From an uncultured Collinsella sp. (GTDB lineage: Bacteria; Actinomycetota; Coriobacteriia; Coriobacteriales; Coriobacteriaceae): a DNA stretch of 59,440 bases. The notes beneath the pieces were generated by a model. That model saw only the letters and a program-made list of their open reading frames with translations. It did no database searches and was not told where the DNA came from. Positions within the stretch are counted from its first letter, which is position 1; every line of letters starts with the position of its first letter. Position numbers and translations under genes: made by a program. Shown in pieces: positions 8,608 through 17,653 of this stretch. The stretch spans positions 1 to 59,440 of the forward strand of contig CABQHZ010000001.1 of assembly GCA_902464175.1 (NCBI GenBank). The letters are read 5' to 3'.

Positions 8608-10725
8608 TTACTCGTCATTATCCCCGCGCGGCGCAATCTTTTCCACGCGAACGGCGTTTTCCTGGGTGAGCGCGGCACCCGTAATGGGATCCCAGCGCAG
8701 CGGCGTGTGGTCGAGCGGGCCGACACCGAGCGCCTGGGCACCATCCGCGCCGGCACCAAACGAACGCCCACCGGGAGCCGCCGACGTAAAGATGCACGCC
8801 GGATGCAGATAGGGTGTGGTCTCCACGCGCACGCGATCGCGGCCCATGTCGCTCACGAGCTCGACGACCTCGCCGCTGGCGATGCCCATACGCACGGCGA
8901 CGTCGGCATTCATCTGCACGGCGTCCAGGTCGGAGCCCGCCTCGGCAGCGCCGGCCGCAGCGAGCCTACGCGACGTGTGCGACTCAAAGGGTCGATTGCC
9001 GCTAATGAGGCGAAACATCCCCGGCCCCGGCTCCACCATCGGGGCAATCCAGCCGGGCACACGACCCAAACCGGAGCGCTCCCACAGTTCGCTTGCCAGC
9101 GCAATCTTGCCGCCGTCGAGCGAAATCACCGGCTCGCCCGTACGCGACGGCAGCGACATGCCCGTGTCTGCCCAACCGCGCTCCTTGAGCGTAGCCAGGT
9201 CGATCCCAAACGGAGCCACCTGGGCCGCCGCAAGGTCATCCGCCGTAAAGTCGAAGTACTCGCCCACGCCACAGGCAGCAGCCAGGCCGGCAAAAATCTC
9301 CCGTCCGGGGCGCGTATCGTCATGCAGCACGGGCAGCACGGCGTTGCGGTAGAACACGCACGAATCATTGGCGCCCACGACTGTGCCCACACCGCGGTCG
9401 GCCTCCAGATACGTCACGTCGGGCAGCACGAAGTCAGAAGCACGCGCCGTCTCGGACCAGCGGATATCGATGGTCACGAGCAGGTCGAGCTGCTGCAAGA
9501 TGCCAAGCCACGCATCGGCGTTGCCATAGCCCGCACCGGGGTTACTGGCATAGACGATGAGCCCACGCAAATCGCCGGCCAGTATCGACTGACCGATGGT
9601 CGTGCACAGGCCGCGCACCGGATCGACCAGTGGATAGCGCTCGGACCCCAGCTTGGGCCCACGCGGCACCGGTGGCGTCGCAAAGCGCGTGGGATCGAGG
9701 TCGCCCAACACAAGCGGCGTGGGCGGATTGAGCGCGCCGCCCGCATGCCCGATACAGCCCAGCAGCACATCGACCAAGCAGATAGCGCGCGCGGTCTGGG
9801 TGCTATTGGCATACGCGATACCGATGCCACCATGAAAGCCCGCATCCACCACAGCGGCAGGCGCGGCGGCAGCGAGATCGCGCGCCGTGGCGACAATCTC
9901 TGCGGCTGGCACGTCGCACATCGACTCAGCCCACTCGGGCGTCCAGGCACGGGCCGCCTGCGCCAGTTCGTCAAAGCCCGTGGTATAGCGGGCAACAAAC
10001 TCGTGGTCGTACAAGTCCTCGGCAATCAAGACATGCGCAATGCCCAGCAGCAAGGCTAGGTCGCAGCCCGGGCGCACGCGCAGCCAACGGTCAGCAAGCG
10101 CGGCCGAGCCGCTGCGCCGGGGGTCAACCACGATGATCTTCGCCCCGCGCCGGCGCGCATCGTTGAGCGCATCAACGGCCCCCATCGTCGACGAATCGAC
10201 GATAGAACGCCCCAAATACATGATGCAATCGGTATGCGCCAAGTCAGATGCCGGGCTGTAGCCCAAGCTGTGCTCCCAGCCGGTCAGGCGGCTCACCTCG
10301 CAGGCGCCGTCGGCACCGTACACGTTGGGAGATCCCAGCGCGTGCATAAAACGATAGGCCCAATAACGGTCGAACGAGGGCACGCCAAGTGTCATGCCCA
10401 GCGCACGGGCGCCATGCGCGTCCACGATCCCGCCAAGGCGCGCCGCGATCTGAGCAAACGCCTCGTCCCAGCTCACCGCATCGAACCCCGAACCATCCTC
10501 GCGGCGGTGCATGGGGTGCAAAATCCGGTCGCGCTCGTCAAACGGCATAGACAGGCGATGCCGCCCGCGAGCGCACAGGGCACGTGCCGCGCACGGATGC
10601 CCCGGCACCGGCAGCTCGGCTACCACGCGACCGTCCTCAACGCGTGCCGCAAAGGCACAATCGGCATAGCATCCCCCGCATGTGGTCACCACGGCGCGAC
10701 CGTCACACTTCACAGCAGATGCCAT
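8608..10725 (-). CDS. Orphan molybdopterin-dependent oxidoreductase (DMSO reductase family)
   Basis: From the ATG at 10725 (AAAGGGG eight bases upstream) the product has 705 residues. The N-terminus has a [4Fe-4S] pattern: C-x2-C-x3-C at residues about 16-23 and a fourth Cys some 26 residues later. The molybdopterin domains follow (SWDEAFAQIAARLG, IIVVDPRRSGSA, the second half with MGLGRS-like loops), and a C-terminal molydopterin-binding domain begins near residue 585 (GMFRLISGNRPFESH). No Tat signal is seen, so it is probably cytoplasmic. No dedicated ferredoxin or membrane-anchor subunit is next to it; the neighbours are focA and selA. Relatives include thiosulfate or polysulfide reductase-like and formate dehydrogenase-like proteins. 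The residue equivalent to the Mo ligand could not be fixed by eye, so the substrate is unknown. Confidence 0.85.
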   Translation of the reverse strand: MASAVKCDGRAVVTTCGGCYADCAFAARVEDGRVVAELPVPGHPCAARALCARGRHRLSMPFDERDRILHPMHRREDGSGFDAVSWDEAFAQIAARLGGIVDAHGARALGMTLGVPSFDRYWAYRFMHALGSPNVYGADGACEVSRLTGWEHSLGYSPASDLAHTDCIMYLGRSIVDSSTMGAVDALNDARRRGAKIIVVDPRRSGSAALADRWLRVRPGCDLALLLGIAHVLIAEDLYDHEFVARYTTGFDELAQAARAWTPEWAESMCDVPAAEIVATARDLAAAAPAAVVDAGFHGGIGIAYANSTQTARAICLVDVLLGCIGHAGGALNPPTPLVLGDLDPTRFATPPVPRGPKLGSERYPLVDPVRGLCTTIGQSILAGDLRGLIVYASNPGAGYGNADAWLGILQQLDLLVTIDIRWSETARASDFVLPDVTYLEADRGVGTVVGANDSCVFYRNAVLPVLHDDTRPGREIFAGLAAACGVGEYFDFTADDLAAAQVAPFGIDLATLKERGWADTGMSLPSRTGEPVISLDGGKIALASELWERSGLGRVPGWIAPMVEPGPGMFRLISGNRPFESHTSRRLAAAGAAEAGSDLDAVQMNADVAVRMGIASGEVVELVSDMGRDRVRVETTPYLHPACIFTSAAPGGRSFGAGADGAQALGVGPLDHTPLRWDPITGAALTQENAVRVEKIAPRGDNDE

Positions 10726-10790
10726 CTCGATTACCCCTTTCATCAGCCAAACACAACAGGCCAAAAGCCCGGCAACGAGCCCCAGACCCA

Positions 10791-10825
10791 AAAAGCCTCC
10801 CGCACGGCAACGCCCCGCGGGAGGC
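10791..10825 (-). terminator. Terminator after focA
   Basis: On the minus strand GCCTCCCGC and GCGGGAGGC form a 9-bp GC-rich stem around a 13-base loop and are followed by TTTTT. It ends the long formate hydrogenlyase operon between focA and the orphan Mo oxidoreductase. Confidence 0.92.
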
Positions 10826-10847
10826 CCAGCGTCAAACAGACGGTACC

Positions 10848-11687
10848 TTACGCCTCGGACTTCTTGGCGTAGATAAACCAGTAGCCGAGCGCGACCAGAA
10901 CCGCGCCGCCCACGATGTTGCCCAGCGTGGCGGCGGACAGGTTAAACGCAATGCCCGCGGCGTTGAGCGCATCGGCGCCGGCGACGTCGGCACCGTAGCC
11001 ACACGCGTGCATCACGGCACCCATGGGCAAAAAGTACATATTGGCAACGCAGTGCTCAAAACCGCAGGCCACAAACGCGGCAATGGGCAGCAGAATGCCC
11101 ACGACCTTATCGACCACGGTCTTGCCGGCGGTACCGATCCACACGGCCAGGCACACAAAAATGTTGCACAGGATGCCGCGGAAGAAGATCGTCACCCAGT
11201 CGATCGTCACCTTGCCGGCGGCGACGCTCACCATGGAATTGGCGACCGCCCCGCCGTTGAGCTTGTAAATGCCGGCCATGTACACCAAAAAGACGATGAA
11301 CAGGGCACCGACAAAATTGCCGACCCACACGACGACCCAGGCCTTGAGCATCTGAGCCAGGGTGATCTTTTTGCTCTTGAGCGCACAGACCATAAGCGAA
11401 TTGCCGGTAAACAGCTCGGCGCCGCACACCAGTACCAGCACCAGGCCCAGGCAAAAGCACAGGCCGCCCACGACGCGCTGGGCACCCCAGCCCAGCGTGT
11501 TGTCGCTCAAAAACACCGTAAAGAACAGGCCACCGAAGGCGATGAACGCACCGGCGAACATCGCCAAGACAAAGGCCTTCGCGACCGGCAGGTTTGCCTT
11601 GGTCACGCCGGCGGCCTCGGTCTTAGCCTCGATCGCGGCGGGCGCCAGGCAATCGGGAGCGGGATACTCCACCTTGGTATCTGCCAT
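10848..11687 (-). CDS. focA: Formate/nitrite transporter family channel
   Basis: The 279-residue protein has six hydrophobic segments and the family hallmarks GAELFTGNSLM and GNFVGALF, plus CGFEHCVANMYFLPMG in the second half. FocA-type pentameric channels move formate across the cytoplasmic membrane. The start at 11687 is supported by AGGAAAGAAG upstream; an upstream in-frame codon at 11720 lacks a ribosome site. It is the last gene of the formate hydrogenlyase operon, which fits formate import or export for FdhF. Nitrite transport is a possibility in the same family, but the context argues for formate. Confidence 0.93.
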   Translation of the reverse strand: MADTKVEYPAPDCLAPAAIEAKTEAAGVTKANLPVAKAFVLAMFAGAFIAFGGLFFTVFLSDNTLGWGAQRVVGGLCFCLGLVLVLVCGAELFTGNSLMVCALKSKKITLAQMLKAWVVVWVGNFVGALFIVFLVYMAGIYKLNGGAVANSMVSVAAGKVTIDWVTIFFRGILCNIFVCLAVWIGTAGKTVVDKVVGILLPIAAFVACGFEHCVANMYFLPMGAVMHACGYGADVAGADALNAAGIAFNLSAATLGNIVGGAVLVALGYWFIYAKKSEA

Positions 11688-11726
11688 GTCAATCACTTCT
11701 TTCCTAATGGGCAGGGACAAGGGCTC

Positions 11727-12230
11727 CTAAAGCTCCTGCCCCAAGCGGACAAAGTGGGAAAAGTCGTTGGCGGCCACGGCGTCGTACACGGCGTCGACGG
11801 CGTCAAAGACCTCCGGGGACATGGGGTTGTAGAACTCCGTGTCGCCCGGCTGAATCCCTACGAAGACGATATCATCGCATGATTGCTCGATCTCTTCGAT
11901 CAGAATCGAGAGCGGGAGCGAATGTGTGGTGAACATCGACTTACGAGCCACGTCGCTTTTGTCGAGCAGGCGGATCGCGCCGACGGGCAACGCCATATCG
12001 GCGGCATCTACGAGCACCAGACGCGGCGGACGCTCGCGCTTGACCTCGATGATGTCGTCCTCGGGCGTTTGCCCGCCGTCGATGGTGTACCAACCGGCGA
12101 TGGGTGCGTCTTCCATCTTTTTGGAGAGCACGGGGCCGGCGGCATCGTCGGCACGCAGCACGCTTCCCGCCGTGAGCACGATACCCGCAAACGGGGCGCC
12201 GTTCACACGTCCATCCACAACGCGACCCAT
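11727..12230 (-). CDS. hycI: Hydrogenase maturation endopeptidase, HycI-like
   Basis: The 167-residue protein matches the HycI class: VLTAGSVLRADDAAGP near the N-terminus (the usual motif has GNxLxxDDG; here Ser and Ala replace Asn and Gly), then WYTIDGGQTPEDDI, LVLVDAADMALPVGAIR and FVGIQPGDTEFYNPMSP. It should cleave the C-terminal tail of the large [NiFe] subunit after Ni insertion. That subunit (14315-16087) has a tail of about 45 residues after its last Cys motif. The start overlaps the hycH stop (TAATG). Confidence 0.9.
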   Translation of the reverse strand: MGRVVDGRVNGAPFAGIVLTAGSVLRADDAAGPVLSKKMEDAPIAGWYTIDGGQTPEDDIIEVKRERPPRLVLVDAADMALPVGAIRLLDKSDVARKSMFTTHSLPLSILIEEIEQSCDDIVFVGIQPGDTEFYNPMSPEVFDAVDAVYDAVAANDFSHFVRLGQEL

Positions 12231-12811
12231 TACTGCAACCTTCCCGTCAGATACACGCCCGACACATCGCGCACGCGCTCAACCAGATCGCGGAACTTCA
12301 TCAAAAACGCGACCTGCTGGGCATGCAGGCCAAAGTCGTCGTCGAACACCGAGATGCCGGCCTTGGCCGACCCGCGAAAACCGCGCTCGTCGAGCAGCGC
12401 ATCGCAGGCCTCGAGCAGCGACGGCGCCGCCGCCTTGTCGAGCTGACACTCACCAAAGGAGCGGATGGCCTCGAACTTGGTCTTGGCCTCCCCCTCCGGC
12501 AGCGCGTCGACGAGCGAATAGAACACATCCACCGGCACCGACAGGCGCGGCTCAAAGCAGTCGAGCACGCCGGTGTGGTGGCCCACGGCGAGCGTGTAGT
12601 ACAGCACGTCGCAGGCCTCCTGGGGAACGTCTTCCTCGGTCTCCACAAACTTACGCGTGAGCTCGTAAAAGACCACCTGGTCGGGCGCATGGCCCAGGCA
12701 GGGGTCGGCGACGCCCTCGGCAGCCTCGTCGCTTGCGCGCGAGGCATCGCCAAAGGAGCCGCCGAGCATGCCGGGACCCGCAAAGTAACCAGAGCGGTCC
12801 GTGAGCTCCAT
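12230..12811 (-). CDS. hycH: Formate hydrogenlyase maturation protein HycH
   Basis: The 193-residue product contains the HycH pattern: VVFYELTRKFVETEED, then VLYYTLAVGHHTGVLDCFEPRL and at the end DVSGVYLTGRL. E. coli HycH (136 residues) helps assemble the hydrogenase large subunit; here about 45 extra residues lie at the N-terminus (glycine- and acid-rich). The ATG is one base after the HycG-like stop, with GGAGG upstream. It lies between hyfI and hycI, the expected place. Confidence 0.88.
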   Translation of the reverse strand: MELTDRSGYFAGPGMLGGSFGDASRASDEAAEGVADPCLGHAPDQVVFYELTRKFVETEEDVPQEACDVLYYTLAVGHHTGVLDCFEPRLSVPVDVFYSLVDALPEGEAKTKFEAIRSFGECQLDKAAAPSLLEACDALLDERGFRGSAKAGISVFDDDFGLHAQQVAFLMKFRDLVERVRDVSGVYLTGRLQ

Positions 12812-13594
12812 CTAGCGACCTCCGGCCAGCACCAGATCCTGCAGCGCCGAGTAGACCTCAACGCGGCGCGGATCGTCCTGCTTGTCGATGAGCAGCGCCA
12901 TGGCACCGCGGATATCGCCCTTGGGCGCGCCCTCGAGCGTATCCATAAACTCATTGGCCAGGTCGCGACCATAGCGGTAACCGCTCATGGCACGAGCCTC
13001 GCGCTCGATGGCAACGCGCAGCTTGTACGGCACACCGGGGTGCAGGATATCGGCCTGCTCGCCGGCGGCCTCCACCGTGGTCTCGGCATGGAGCTTTTGG
13101 TCCAGCAGACCGAGTGCCATGGCAAAGCCGTAGATGGTCTGCGCGGGGCTGGGCGGGCAGCCGGGGATGTAGACATCGACCGGCAGAATCTTGTCCGTGC
13201 CGCCCCAGACGCAGTAGTTGTCGTAGAAGATGCCGCCGGTGCAGCCGCACGCGCCATAGGACACCACGATCTTGGGGTCGGGTGCGGCCTCAAAGGCGCG
13301 CAGGGCCGGCATGCGCATGGCACGCGTCACGGCGCCGGTGTACAGCAGCACATCGGCGTGACGGGGCGAGGGCACGACCTTGATGCCAAAGCGCTCAACG
13401 TCAAAGACGGGCGTGATGGAACCGAAGATCTCGATCTCGCAGCCGTTGCAGCCGCCGCAGTCAACACGGTAAACATACACCGAGCGCTTGATCTTCTTAA
13501 GAAGGGTCGCCTTGGCCTTCTCGATACTCTCGTCGAGCTCGATCTTGGTCGGGCGGTACTGAAGCCGCTCGGGCAAAAGCGTGGGTTCGGCCAT
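12812..13594 (-). CDS. hyfI: Hydrogenase small subunit (NuoB/HycG/HyfI type)
   Basis: This 260-residue protein carries the NuoB-like [4Fe-4S] motif in VDCGGCNGCEIEIFG, with further ligand cysteines at YGACGCTGG and IPGCPPSPAQTI. It is the electron-transfer small subunit next to the [NiFe] site. Compared with E. coli HycG (255) the length is normal. A strong GGAGGAG ribosome site lies ahead of the ATG, three bases after the stop of the ferredoxin-like gene. Confidence 0.95.
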   Translation of the reverse strand: MAEPTLLPERLQYRPTKIELDESIEKAKATLLKKIKRSVYVYRVDCGGCNGCEIEIFGSITPVFDVERFGIKVVPSPRHADVLLYTGAVTRAMRMPALRAFEAAPDPKIVVSYGACGCTGGIFYDNYCVWGGTDKILPVDVYIPGCPPSPAQTIYGFAMALGLLDQKLHAETTVEAAGEQADILHPGVPYKLRVAIEREARAMSGYRYGRDLANEFMDTLEGAPKGDIRGAMALLIDKQDDPRRVEVYSALQDLVLAGGR

Positions 13595-13596
13595 GG

Positions 13597-14313
13597 TTAC
13601 TCCTCCTTCGTTTCAAAATCCATGATGATGCCCTCGACCGGTGCCGGACCGGCGGGAATCTCGGGCGCATCGGGGTTGAGCTCGCGATCGATATACTCCG
13701 GGTTCACGCCGTGACCGCCCAGATACTCCATGCCGGGGCCCTGGGGCTCACCGGACGCAAGTGTCTCGTTGGCAGCCATGCCGCGCGCGTTGCCGGTCTT
13801 TACGGCCGAGGCGGCGCGCAGGGCGTCGAGCTCGCGCTTGCACTCCTGGCACATGCCGACGGTACGGGCGGCCTGGATGGCCTCCATGCCGCCGGCCTTT
13901 TGCAGCAGGCGCTTGGCGTAGTCGATCTCCTTGTGCGGGGCGAACGGCTTGCCGCAGCGCGAGCAGTGCTCGAGCGTGTAGACGCTCTTGCTGGTGAGGT
14001 CGTCCTTGCTCATGACGGCCAGCTCAAACTCCTCGGTGAGCTTGATGGCCTCCATGGGGCAGGCTTCCTCGCAGCGGCCGCAAAAGATGCAGCGACCGTA
14101 GTCGATCGACCAGGTGATGGTATCGGCCGCAAGGTCGGTGTCCATGCGAATGGCATCGGCCGGGCACGCCACGCCGCAGGCACCGCAGGCGATGCAGAGC
14201 TCCGCGTTGTGCTCGGGCTTGCCGCGCATGTCCTTGTTGGTGGGGAACGGCGCAAACGGGTACTTGACCGTCGCGTCGCCGGCCTTGGCGTTAACCTTCC
14301 AAAGCTTCAGCAT
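13597..14313 (-). CDS. hyfH: Formate hydrogenlyase ferredoxin-type subunit (HycF/HyfH)
   Basis: From the ATG at 14313 the product has 238 residues; a longer frame overlaps the upstream gene and has no ribosome site. Two [4Fe-4S] motifs stand near residues 40 and 75 (CIACGACGVACP and CIFCGRCEEACP). A third, rubredoxin-like set of cysteines follows: CSRCGKPF and CQECK, as in HycF. It links electrons between the FdhF-associated ferredoxin and the hydrogenase small subunit. The C-terminal 60 residues are Pro/Gly-rich and less conserved. The start lies one base after the large-subunit stop. Confidence 0.92.
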   Translation of the reverse strand: MLKLWKVNAKAGDATVKYPFAPFPTNKDMRGKPEHNAELCIACGACGVACPADAIRMDTDLAADTITWSIDYGRCIFCGRCEEACPMEAIKLTEEFELAVMSKDDLTSKSVYTLEHCSRCGKPFAPHKEIDYAKRLLQKAGGMEAIQAARTVGMCQECKRELDALRAASAVKTGNARGMAANETLASGEPQGPGMEYLGGHGVNPEYIDRELNPDAPEIPAGPAPVEGIIMDFETKEE

Positions 14314-14314
14314 A

Positions 14315-16087
14315 TTAGAGCGCCTCCTCATCGAGCGGAGCAGCCATGGTGCCCTCGCCCGCAAGCGGCGACTTGTCGCGCCAGACGTTCTCGAACTGCT
14401 CCTTGTCGAGCACGTGGTCGCGCTTGGCGGCGACGTCGGTCACTGTCACGCGGTCGGTGCAGGAGTAGCACGGGTCGAGCGAGCCGACGATCAGCGCCGC
14501 GTCGCCCACGGTGTTGCCGCGGAACATGTAGCGCAGGACCGGCCAGTTGCTGTACGTGGCGGCCTTGGCGCGCCAGCGGTAGCACTTCTGGTTGTTGCCG
14601 AGCATGGCCCAGTGCACGTCCTCGCCGCGCGGCGCCTCGGTGGCGCCGATGGCGTACTTGTGCGGGGTGTACTCCCAATCCGTGGTGAGGATGGGGCCCG
14701 ACGGGCAGTTCTCGAGCATGGTCTCGATCATGTCGATCGAATCGTAGACCTCCTGGATGCGAACGGCGGTACGGCCGAAGGCGTCGCAGGTGTCGGCCGT
14801 AGCGGCGTGCATCTTTTGGACATCCGGATCGGCGTAGCCGTCGAAGGGATGGTCAAAGCGCACGTCGCGGGCATAGCCCGAGCCACGCATGAGCGGGCCG
14901 ACCGGCGAGAAGTCGCGTGCGATCTTGCGGTCCAAGATGCCAATACCGCTCGTACGCTCAATGAAGTTGGGCGTAGAGAGCAGCACGTCGACGAGCTCCT
15001 GAACCTCGGAGCGCAGCTGGTGGATGGTCGTGAGCGTGGAAAGCTTCTGCTCGGCCAGGATATCGCGACGCACGCCGCCGATCACGTTGAGGCCATAGGT
15101 CTTGCGGTGACCGGAGAGCTTCTCGGCCAGATCCATCGACTTCTCGCGGACGCGGAAGAACTGCTGGAAGCCAGAGTCGAAGCCGGTGTAGTGCGACGCC
15201 AGGCCAATGTTGAGCAGGTGCGAGTGCAAGCGCTCGACCTCGAGCATAATGGCGCGGATGTACTGGGCGCGCGGCGGGACGTGGATACCCTGGGCGCGCT
15301 CGACGGCCTCGGCATAGGCCACCGAGTGGGCGCAGCCGCAGATGCCGCAGATACGGTCGGCCAAAAACGTGACGGCGTCATAGTTCAGGCGCGTCTCGGC
15401 GACCTTCTCCATGCCGCGGTGAACGTAGAACAGGCGGTAGTCGGCGTCGACGATCGTCTCGCCCTCAACAAACAGGCGGAAGTGGCCGGGCTCATCAGAG
15501 GTAATGTGCAACGGGCCCATGGGGACGAGTGTGGTCTCCTTGCCCTTGGTGTCGGCCAAGAACTCGTAGTTTTCCATGTCGCTTACGGGAGCGGGACGGA
15601 AACGGTAGTCCATGGAGTCCTTGCGCAGCGGGTACAGACCGCTCGGCCAGTCATCGGGCAGCACCAGGCGACGGCGATCGGGCAGACCCTCGGGAATCAG
15701 GCCGAACATGTCGCGCAGCTCGCGCTCGCCCCACACGCAGGCGGGGACGAACGGCGTCACGGACGGGAACGTCATCTTGGCGGGATCGACCTCGGCGCGC
15801 ACGGTCACCCAGCCGGGATCCTCCCCCTCCATGGAAATGAGGTAGTACACGGCGTAGCGGCCGCACAGGCTGCGCTCGTCGTTGCCAACGATCACGGGAA
15901 TCCAGCCGTAGCGCTCGTAGTACAGGTAGTGGACGGCCTCGGGCAGACGGTCCAGCTTGACGGTGATCGTCAGCTGGTCCTCGCACTGCCACTCGACCTT
16001 CTCGATGCAGCCCGGAACGGCGCGGCGCAGGGCCTCGACATGGCTCTCGCAGCGGCGGGCATACACCTTGTTCTCAGTATCAGTCAT
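14315..16087 (-). CDS. hyfG: [NiFe]-hydrogenase large subunit, fused 30K/49K type (HycE/HyfG)
   Basis: The 590-residue protein joins a NuoC-like N-terminal domain (about 1-170; WGERELRDMFGL near 120) to a NuoD-like catalytic domain. The Ni-Fe ligands are present: RICGICGCAHS near residue 268 and DPCYSCTDR near residue 540. About 45 residues follow the last Cys motif and should be removed by HycI. The enzyme reduces protons to H2 on the cytoplasmic side of the membrane. It sits in order after hyfF and before hyfH, with short intergenic gaps. Confidence 0.97.
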   Translation of the reverse strand: MTDTENKVYARRCESHVEALRRAVPGCIEKVEWQCEDQLTITVKLDRLPEAVHYLYYERYGWIPVIVGNDERSLCGRYAVYYLISMEGEDPGWVTVRAEVDPAKMTFPSVTPFVPACVWGERELRDMFGLIPEGLPDRRRLVLPDDWPSGLYPLRKDSMDYRFRPAPVSDMENYEFLADTKGKETTLVPMGPLHITSDEPGHFRLFVEGETIVDADYRLFYVHRGMEKVAETRLNYDAVTFLADRICGICGCAHSVAYAEAVERAQGIHVPPRAQYIRAIMLEVERLHSHLLNIGLASHYTGFDSGFQQFFRVREKSMDLAEKLSGHRKTYGLNVIGGVRRDILAEQKLSTLTTIHQLRSEVQELVDVLLSTPNFIERTSGIGILDRKIARDFSPVGPLMRGSGYARDVRFDHPFDGYADPDVQKMHAATADTCDAFGRTAVRIQEVYDSIDMIETMLENCPSGPILTTDWEYTPHKYAIGATEAPRGEDVHWAMLGNNQKCYRWRAKAATYSNWPVLRYMFRGNTVGDAALIVGSLDPCYSCTDRVTVTDVAAKRDHVLDKEQFENVWRDKSPLAGEGTMAAPLDEEAL

Positions 16088-16090
16088 TGG

Positions 16091-17650
16091 TTACTCCACC
16101 TCGCTCTGAGCGGTCTGGGTACCGAACACAGCGCGGTACATCGGCGTCGCGTGAAGTTCCTCGGTGCTCTGCTCGAGCACGATGCCGGTCGCGGTCTCCA
16201 CACCGTGCACGAGAGGCAGCGGGGTGGCGATGCCAAACCACAAGATCATGACAGCCAGGATGATCTCGGGGATCAGCATGAGCGCCGGGGCCTCGTGCTT
16301 ACCCATGCCCTCGGGAGCGTGGCCGAACACCGACTTAAGCGCGATGCGGGTAAGCGCGGAGATGGCGACGGTAAGACCGAGGGCGACCACGACGACCAGC
16401 CACATGGGACCGGCGGTAACGCCGGCGACAAAGGTCAGGAACTCGGAGATAAACATGCCAAAGGGCGGGAAGGCGGCAAGGCCCAGCAGCGCCAGGATGG
16501 CGAGCGCGGCGGTAGCGGGAGCAACCTCCACGACGCCCTGGATCTTGGCCAGGCTGCGCGTACCGTAGGCATGCTGGATGTTGCCGGACACGCAGAAGGC
16601 AAGCGTCTTGGTAAAGCCGTGGAACACGCAGTGCAGCAGGGCCGCGGCGATACCCAGCGGGCCACCGATACCCAGGCACAGGGCGATAACGCCCACGTTC
16701 TCCACAGACGAGTACGCAAAGCGGCGCTTGAGGTCGTCCTGGCGAAACATCGAAAGTGCCGCCACCAAAATGGACAGCGTGCCGACGATCAGCAGCAATA
16801 TTTGCGGATACTCGGCGCCCACGGCTTGGATAGTAAAGCCGTAGAAGCGCATGATCACAAGCATGGCGCACTTAAGCAGCACGCCCGAGAGCAGGGCCGA
16901 GACAGGGCTCGGGGCCTGGGAGTGGGCATCGGGCAGCCAAGTGTGCATGGGGAACAGGCCGGCCTTGGTGCCAAAACCGATCACGACAAACGCAAAGGCG
17001 AGGCGCATGAGCGTCGGGTCGAACTGATCGGCATACGGCAGCACGCACGACAGGAATGCGGCCTCGTGGGCATTGGGAATCACGTCGGCGGCGTTGGCGT
17101 AGATCAGCAGCGTACCGAACAGGCCGAAGGCCACGCCGGCGGTGCAGACCATCGCATACTTCCACGAAGCCTCGAGGGCCGTCTTGTTCTTGTAGATACC
17201 CACGAGGAACACGGTGGAAAGCGTGGTTGCCTCCACGGCGGCCCACGTGAGGATCATGTTGTTGGACAGGCACGCGAGCAGCATGGTGAACACGAACAGG
17301 CTAAACAGCGCAAAATACTGCTTGGCGCGCTCGGCGGGCATGGAGCCCTCCTCGATATCGGCCTTTACATAGGGCAGCGAGAACAGCCCCGTAAGAAAAC
17401 CGATAAAGCCGATGAGCAGCACAAAGATGGCGCCCAGCGAATCGAGGTGGAACCACAGGCCAAGAGCGCTCGCGGCGTCGCCGCTCATAAGGACGTCACC
17501 GGCCGTCATTATCGACAGCACCAGGACGGCTGCGACGGAGACCAGGTTGAGACCGGCAAACACGTTATAGGACGTGTTCTTGGGCAAAAACGCCATGACC
17601 AGCGAGAACACCAAAGGAGTCGCGAGTAGGGCGAGAATCAACGTTTCCAT
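16091..17650 (-). CDS. hyfF: Antiporter-like membrane subunit HyfF
   Basis: A 519-residue polytopic membrane protein of the NuoL/M/N and Mrp antiporter family. Diagnostic segments are ILTWAAVEATTLSTVFLVG, HTWLPDAHSQAPSPVSALLSG and a broken-helix region with SSVENVGVIALCLG. It is the third antiporter-like subunit in the operon, which distinguishes the FHL-2 (Hyf) form from the smaller FHL-1 (Hyc) form. Ion translocation coupled to formate oxidation is expected from the family, but the ion (H+ or Na+) is unknown. Confidence 0.92.
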   Translation of the reverse strand: METLILALLATPLVFSLVMAFLPKNTSYNVFAGLNLVSVAAVLVLSIMTAGDVLMSGDAASALGLWFHLDSLGAIFVLLIGFIGFLTGLFSLPYVKADIEEGSMPAERAKQYFALFSLFVFTMLLACLSNNMILTWAAVEATTLSTVFLVGIYKNKTALEASWKYAMVCTAGVAFGLFGTLLIYANAADVIPNAHEAAFLSCVLPYADQFDPTLMRLAFAFVVIGFGTKAGLFPMHTWLPDAHSQAPSPVSALLSGVLLKCAMLVIMRFYGFTIQAVGAEYPQILLLIVGTLSILVAALSMFRQDDLKRRFAYSSVENVGVIALCLGIGGPLGIAAALLHCVFHGFTKTLAFCVSGNIQHAYGTRSLAKIQGVVEVAPATAALAILALLGLAAFPPFGMFISEFLTFVAGVTAGPMWLVVVVALGLTVAISALTRIALKSVFGHAPEGMGKHEAPALMLIPEIILAVMILWFGIATPLPLVHGVETATGIVLEQSTEELHATPMYRAVFGTQTAQSEVE

Positions 17651-17653
17651 GGA

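Noticed and set aside
14114..17629. Plus-strand open frame of 1171 codons
   Set aside because: It is antisense to hyfG, hyfF and neighbours and rich in His/Arg/Gly as expected of a GC shadow.
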